Under the pieces are notes generated by a model. The model searched no databases. It saw nothing but the letters and a program-made list of their open reading frames with translations, and had not been told where the DNA came from. Positions 58,960 to 64,000 of a stretch of 64,000 bases of DNA are shown here, in pieces. This DNA comes from Theodoxus fluviatilis (Eukaryota; Mollusca; Gastropoda; Cycloneritida; Neritidae). The DNA is taken from positions 28,501 to 92,500 of the forward strand of contig JAWQFJ010028249.1 of NCBI GenBank assembly GCA_034096865.1, written 5' to 3'. How positions within the stretch are numbered: position 1 is the stretch's first letter; the number at the start of each line of letters is the position of its first letter. The position numbers and the translations under genes were made by a program.

Positions 58960-59510
58960 CTGGTTCCTCTATCAATCAATGCAAGATGGATAAAGGTCAG
59001 AAGAATGAACTGCTTTAAAAATACAGGTAAGGAATTTATTTGGAGTTTGAATGTTAAGTCTGTTCTGCTCTACGGCGCTGAAACATGGAGGACCACTGTA
59101 ACCACCAATAAGAAGATCCAGACATTCATCAACACATGTCTGCGCCGCATTCTACAGATACTATGGCCTGAAAAGATCAGCAACGAGGAGCTCTGGCAAC
59201 GCACAAACCAATAATCAGCAGACCAAGAGATCATTCAAAGGCGCTGGAGATGGTTAGGGCACATATTACGCAAACCGGTCTCAAACACCAACAGACAGTC
59301 CCTTTCATGGAACCCGCAAGGAAAGAGAAAGAGAGGTAGACCTCGAAACAGTTGGCGCCGAGACCTGGACGCTGATGTCAAGAGAACAGGCCACTCTTGG
59401 GGACAGTTGGAAAAGATTGCTCCGGACCGCGATGGCTGGAGAACCCTTGTTTGCGTCCTATGCCCCAGGAGGGGTCAAAGGCGTAAGTAAGTAAGTAAGT
59501 AAAGTCTTGA
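58960..59510 (+). pseudogene. LINE reverse transcriptase C-terminus with (TAAG)n tail
   Basis: The plus frame reads SVLLYGAETWRTTVTTNKKI, INTCLRRILQI, then a TAA at 59212-59214. It continues in the same frame with RRWRWLGHILRK, GKRKRGRPRNSWRRDL and DRDGWRTL, ending at TAA about 59488. This is the typical end of one LINE family. A (TAAG)n tail at 59484-59503 marks the 3' end. One nonsense codon is the only clear lesion in this part. Confidence 0.8.
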
Positions 59511-61080
59511 GACAATCAAAATGCAAATGAATGGGCAAAACACTACTTCGGCACAATCAGCCAGCATATAATAATTCAAGTGAAGAAAATGAGGAAACCT
59601 GCACTTGAGTCTCGTTCCATGCTAGAAGTCCGGCAGTTCACAATTCCAAACTGCAGAGACGATGAAACTCGTGAGAAAATCACGAATATAGTCCCTCATC
59701 TCTCATTCAGATAGAGTACAAGCACATGTCTGCCAGACGAGTTGGTTGAAGATGAAGCTCTTGGCAGGAAGATCTGAGAAGGGGGTTGGATTTTCACTCC
59801 CCCCCCCCCTTCCTTGTTGTCCTCTTGAAGTTTCTTCTTTGATCTTCCCTCTGTCTTCTGCCTTGGTTTGTGGAAGGTCTATCAGGTGAGCGAACCAGCC
59901 GTCTTTCTTGCTTCCATTGAAGACCGCTTAAACATCATTCTAATCTTTCCTGGAACTTTCCATGACGAGAGAGAGTGTATAACTATAGATGCAGGTATTT
60001 CATCATCTCTCTCCAGTCGCTCAAACCACATGATCACCTTTGACCAATCCTAACACAGCCTGTCCCAAAGCCCAGCCAGGTGAGACAATCTCTTCATAAT
60101 GGCGCGAAATTCAAATGAAAATTTCCCCACCCAGCAAAACATTACCTCTTCCAGGGGTTTCCCTAACATGAATTTCAGCTTTGCCGCCCAAAATGCTCTC
60201 TCTCAAACGTACAGTTCTGGCATGGCTGTATCACTTGTCAAGAACACAAATCAAACAAAACTGTTCTTAAGAGACTTGCTCTGTTCTCAAAGGAAAAATA
60301 AAACATGAGAAGGGTTTTATCGTAGTATCTGAATACATTTCAACGTTGGGATTAGTAGTGCGTTTGATAACTGTTAATTTTCAAGAATGTGAGAGGTGAC
60401 AACATTATACGTTTTTTTTCCAATGGTGTGTCTTCTACTGGTGACCAAAGTTATCCCATATTGAGGCAACTTTGACTGCCAAATACATTGTGAAAAAAGG
60501 ACAAAAGAGTCGGATAATTAAACACACACAAATTCTATTAACACAGTTTGCCACACAGCCTATGAAATTAAGTCCACAGAATTATGTCTAACTACAAAAA
60601 TCAAATAGTTGTATTAAAGAAAAAGCATAAATCTGGCCAAACATACACCATTTAATGGTACGGCCGAAAATTCATCCATGGGGATCACTGCAGCGATTTT
60701 GACGTTCAACGTGACCCAGAAAACTGAACCATTCCTATGTGTGTGTTGGGAAGCCTTTGCTAACAGTCAAGTTGTTCTCTCCCCGCTTCCCTAATAAATC
60801 ACTGCTCCGAAATAGTAACCACTCCTCCCTTCTATGGCCAAGCCTGGGTAACCTGACTAGAAATAATGTTAGCAATGACGTGCCTTGGTATTGGCCAGTG
60901 CATCGGCCACGGTCCGGCGTGTCTCTGTATGTGGCCCTCTGCAATACTCAGTCCATCTTGGGGGAACAGTCAAGGCAGGGCTCCCAGTGGGTTCCTACTA
61001 CACCGGCTGCAGTGCTGTTGCGTTACTTCTCTTGATGGTCCGTTGTCTGCAGCCCAGGTTCTTGACCCTTCCAGGTGGCT
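59511..61080. other. Unrecognised sequence
   Basis: No supported gene. A poly-C run occurs at 59800-59809. Short frames at 59868-60308 and 60739-61035 have no recognisable domains. Confidence 0.45.
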
Positions 61081-61083
61081 GAG

Positions 61084-61384
61084 TGGTAGGATGAGGATGA
61101 GTGAGGATGTTGGAGGTTGGACGATGGATGAGGATGTTGGAGGATGGAGGATGGATGAGGATGAGGATGGATGATGATGTTGGAGGATGATGATGGAGGA
61201 GGATGATGGGGGATGAGGATGGAGGATAAGGATGGAGGATGAGGATGGAGGACGAGAATGGAGGTTGAGGATAGAGGATGAGGAAGTGAATGGAGGGTGA
61301 GGATGGAGGATGAGGATGCAGGATGAGGATGGATGATGAGGATGAAGGATGGAGGATGAGGATGAGGATGGAGGATGAGGATCT
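61084..61384 (+). repeat. GAGGAT/GGATGA minisatellite
   Basis: About 300 bases consist of GAGGATGAGGATGGA-type words with variable spacing. The plus strand is purine-rich. The complementary strand gives a Ser/Pro/His-rich frame that is an artefact. Confidence 0.9.
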
Positions 61385-61504
61385 AAGCTTTGAGTAAATC
61401 GTATGGCCGCCTCACATGATGCAACAGAAACTCGCTGTTTCTGTTTGACATCGAATTTTGACATCAGTGTTCCCACAAGACTTGAAGACGCACAGTGGAA
61501 GGGG

Positions 61505-61628
61505 AGATAAAAGACCTCAACCACTCCTGAGCGACCCTGGAAAGGCTTGCAAGCGACCGACAACAGTGGAGAACCTTTGATGCTGCCCTACACGCCACCC
61601 GGCGTAAAAGGCAGTAAGTAAGTAAGTT
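61505..61628 (+). mobile_element. Short LINE 3' end with (AGTA)n tail
   Basis: The plus strand reads TLERLASDRQQWRTF and ATRRKRQ before a stop, followed by (AGTA)n at 61612-61626. Motifs and tail match the family at 58960-59510. Only about 40 codons are left. Confidence 0.65.
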
Positions 61629-63269
61629 TCCACAAGGTGAAAATCCTTGAACCTCTCAGCTACACGATAAGCCAAGTTGTAGGTATCATATATCTCTGTC
61701 AGTGGCCCAAGCTTCAACTCGAACCGCGGACTCTGACGTACATCTCGAGTTGAAAAGTTGCATCGATTTAAATGAAATATCGATGTGTTCTTCACAGAGT
61801 GCTGAGAAATCAATACTGTTACTTGGTTATGGTTTCTCTGTATGCGTGCCAGTAATTCTACACGTAAGCGTTTGCATACGTAGCGAAGAAAACATTGCAG
61901 CCAAGGAGCTTTTCTATTGGCTGACTGGCACAAGTGATTTACTTAAAATTCTGGGAGAATAGAACCGGTTCAAAACCGTGAAATCATTTCTGATGACTCA
62001 AAAGTCCATTGAAATATCTGCTCGCACACAAGAAAACGTATATTTAAGATCCAAAAACTGTTTCTGTTGTATCGTGTGCAACGGCCTTTAGCACCCGAAA
62101 CTAGAGTCCAGAATTCTCGGAGACCACGGAGTGTAGATTCGGCCTGTAGTAAATTGCCAAGTACGAATAAAAAGTATATTCAAAACCCGCCACCGGATTT
62201 TGTCTAGACTTTCCTGGTTGAAACTGGTTCTCAGTCAACGTTACAAAGAGGATAAACTAACATGTGTCTCCCTAGATTTCCCTCTCGAGATAAAACACCC
62301 TCTGAGTCGTTATCAGGAGCGCGTTGCTTACACTAGTATCTTGCAAGATCTTGCGAGGAACAGGCCGGTGACACCGTCAACAAGATGAAAGTAGATGGAA
62401 GGGCTGTCAAATATTGACACCGGCCTAAGCCTCACAACGGCATTCGCGCTGACACTCCCCAGAGACTACCTTTCTAGCCCGTCATATCTCAGCTCCTCTG
62501 CTGTGTACACTGCCACGGTGCATTTTGCAAAAGTGCCTTCTGAAGCTGCAAAGGCTTGCTGTCTTATGTTTCTCAGGCGAACTCGAAATAAAAAGAAATC
62601 AATAACTCTTTGTTCTGCCGCCTTTCTGATCGAGCGAATCCGTCGATGTCCAAACGCCAGCAGCACAAAAGCCACAGTTTGGTCCATTAGGAGACGTTTC
62701 CCACCAACAAAGCAGAGCCCCATAATGACAGCTTGTAGAAACACGAGATGTTTTTGTTCAGGGTCTTGTGCTTGGAGCTTCGAAGCAAAATGCCTTTGTC
62801 TTTGCGCCTTGTGCTTCTGGAGAATGACAGCACGACAACGGACGTTGACCCCCATGTCTTGAATAAAAGTGCTATCGATTTTCTTCTTGGTTCAACGAGT
62901 TTTGTGAAAGGAAGAAATTTGTTTAGTTTTGTTTAGCAGAATTGAGCATACCAGCCAGTGAGCAAGAAACCAGCAACTTCACAAGCAGGTAAGCAGACAA
63001 GATGGCAGGCATGCAGGCGAACAAAAAGTCAACAAATGTAAATCAATAATGTGTCCAGTGGGTGTATGCTCGAGGATCATGACAGTATCTGCTGCAACGT
63101 GCCCATGTGATATTTGGTATGATCACGGAAACAAAAGGTCGCAGAGAAAACGAGCGCCATCATGTATGCAAATGACTGGTTTATCCACACTGGTAATGGC
63201 TCCAGGTGAAACCCCCCATGTGAAGCAGAAGAAAGTGTGATAAAGAAATGTCAACATTGCACTCAACAA
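61629..63269. other. Unrecognised sequence
   Basis: No feature could be supported. A pair of overlapping opposite-strand frames at 62395-62862 (155 and 129 codons) shows no family match that I know and is probably fortuitous. Confidence 0.4.
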
Positions 63270-63270
63270 G

Positions 63271-63400
63271 AAAGAAAACAACCACTCACGCGTGGCGTAG
63301 AGAAAGCTGCTCTGGACCATTCTAGTTCACTAGAGAAAGAAAACAACCACTCACGCGTGGCGTAGAGGAAGCTGCTCTGGACCATTCTAGTTCACTAGAG
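63271..63400. repeat. 65-bp tandem duplication
   Basis: The block starting AAAGAAAACAACCACTCACG at 63271 is repeated at 63336 with one difference (GTAGAGAAAG against GTAGAGGAAG). Each copy ends with CTAGTTCACTAGAG. Confidence 0.9.
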
Positions 63401-63429
63401 ACTTCGCCTGTTGGCGAAACAGTCTCTAG
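63395..63429. other. Perfect hairpin at the end of the tandem duplication
   Basis: CTAGAGACT (63395-63403) pairs with AGTCTCTAG (63421-63429), and inner TCGCC pairs with GGCGA around a TGTT loop, with a three-base bulge. It overlaps the end of the second 65-bp copy. Confidence 0.7.
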
Positions 63430-64000
63430 CCCAGTTGACATCACGTGATGGAAGGATTTCGTCCGAAATATGCAAATGGAGGTCACACGAGAGGTTTGTG
63501 GGATAGCCGATCTGCTCCTCGACATACGCCGTTAAAGTAGTTCTAAGACTGTTTCGCACTAAACTCTTAACTTACTTTCGTTGAGGCAATAAACAAGCGT
63601 TTATTCGAAAAAATAACATGTTTGTGTTGAAATGGAAACAAGTTTTGACATCTGAATGATTTCTATAAAAGTGGAGAGAAAAAAGTATCAGATCGAACTA
63701 TTTTTGGCTGTAATGCGAAGGGTCAAGTCTATTACGCATTCATTGCGAACTGTGCCAGAGTCACTACTGACTCGGGTTCACAGAATGGCTCTGGTTATCC
63801 TCTGACTTCACACTGGAGTACTTGGGGTCACCCGTAACTTCGATACTGGAGCACCCCTCAAAAGGTTCAGCACTACAGGTTTAAACTGGTTTGGTGGTTC
63901 TGGCGGTATATGTGACCCTGAGTGAGAAAAATGATATATTTTGTCTATAATATGCTTTATTTATTCATGTATATCTCAGAAAAAAGGCGCCATCAAAGAG
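63430..64000. other. Unrecognised sequence to the window end
   Basis: No supported feature. AT content rises and no repeat is evident. Confidence 0.45.

Noticed and set aside
60970..61563. Minus frame rich in Ser, Pro and His
   Set aside because: Most of it is the complement of the GAGGAT minisatellite.
62395..62862. Possible gene on either strand
   Set aside because: Two overlapping opposite frames exist but neither shows a recognisable domain, splice signal or promoter.

Overview
The window looks like nuclear DNA of an invertebrate animal, most plausibly a marine mollusc and perhaps a gastropod. The clues are GT-AG introns, a large C2H2 zinc-finger gene, Metaviridae (Gypsy)-type LTR relics, C-terminal fragments of several non-LTR families, piggyBac elements with TTAA target sites, a dispersed repeat full of AAGGTCA half-sites, and a fragment resembling the RAG1 N-terminal region of the kind reported in molluscan mobile elements. 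The taxonomic call is inference.

Layout. Positions 306-15307 are a 15-kb pentanucleotide satellite built from CCACA and CCATG units, with CCCCA, TCACA and TCATG variants arranged in zones. It gives enormous open frames on both strands that are not genes. Positions 16417-35607 hold the only convincing host gene: a 5.3-kb exon (16417-21749), an 11.2-kb intron and a 2.7-kb exon (32931-35607). The apparent stop at 21751 lies inside a consensus 5' splice site, AG|GTGAGG. Splicing to the acceptor at 32930 keeps the frame and creates a Ser codon, giving at least 2,669 residues with nine C2H2-like fingers and two AT-hook-like motifs. The 5' end of the gene is not in the window, so the satellite probably lies in an upstream intron.

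The 11.2-kb intron is a trap for mobile DNA. It holds an internally deleted Gypsy relic on the minus strand, a 1.1-kb non-LTR-type element nested in it with a 14-bp target duplication, a dispersed repeat rich in nuclear-receptor half-sites, a 206-bp MITE with a 6-bp duplication, and a (TCC)n tract close to the 3' splice site.

Downstream (38-64 kb) I see no secure host gene. Three different non-autonomous piggyBac elements lie within 6.5 kb (38302-39451, 40285-42112, 43337-44821), each flanked by TTAA. A second Gypsy relic (45792-51131, minus) has a 3' LTR and polypurine tract, is interrupted by a non-LTR fragment, and carries a 23-copy, 39-bp minisatellite inside its protease region. A broken reading frame resembling the RAG1 N-terminal (N-RAG) family follows at 51310-52556. 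From 52.6 to 58.9 kb the DNA is dominated by further short repeats, many with 5-bp units, broken by tRNA-like SINE fragments and LINE 3' ends. The rest (59.5-64 kb) is mostly unrecognised single-copy-looking sequence with a few small repeats.

The strongest candidates for novelty are the frame-indifferent pentamer satellite, the in-frame minisatellite in a retroelement protease, the N-RAG-like relic, and the cluster of piggyBac elements with paired subterminal palindromes.
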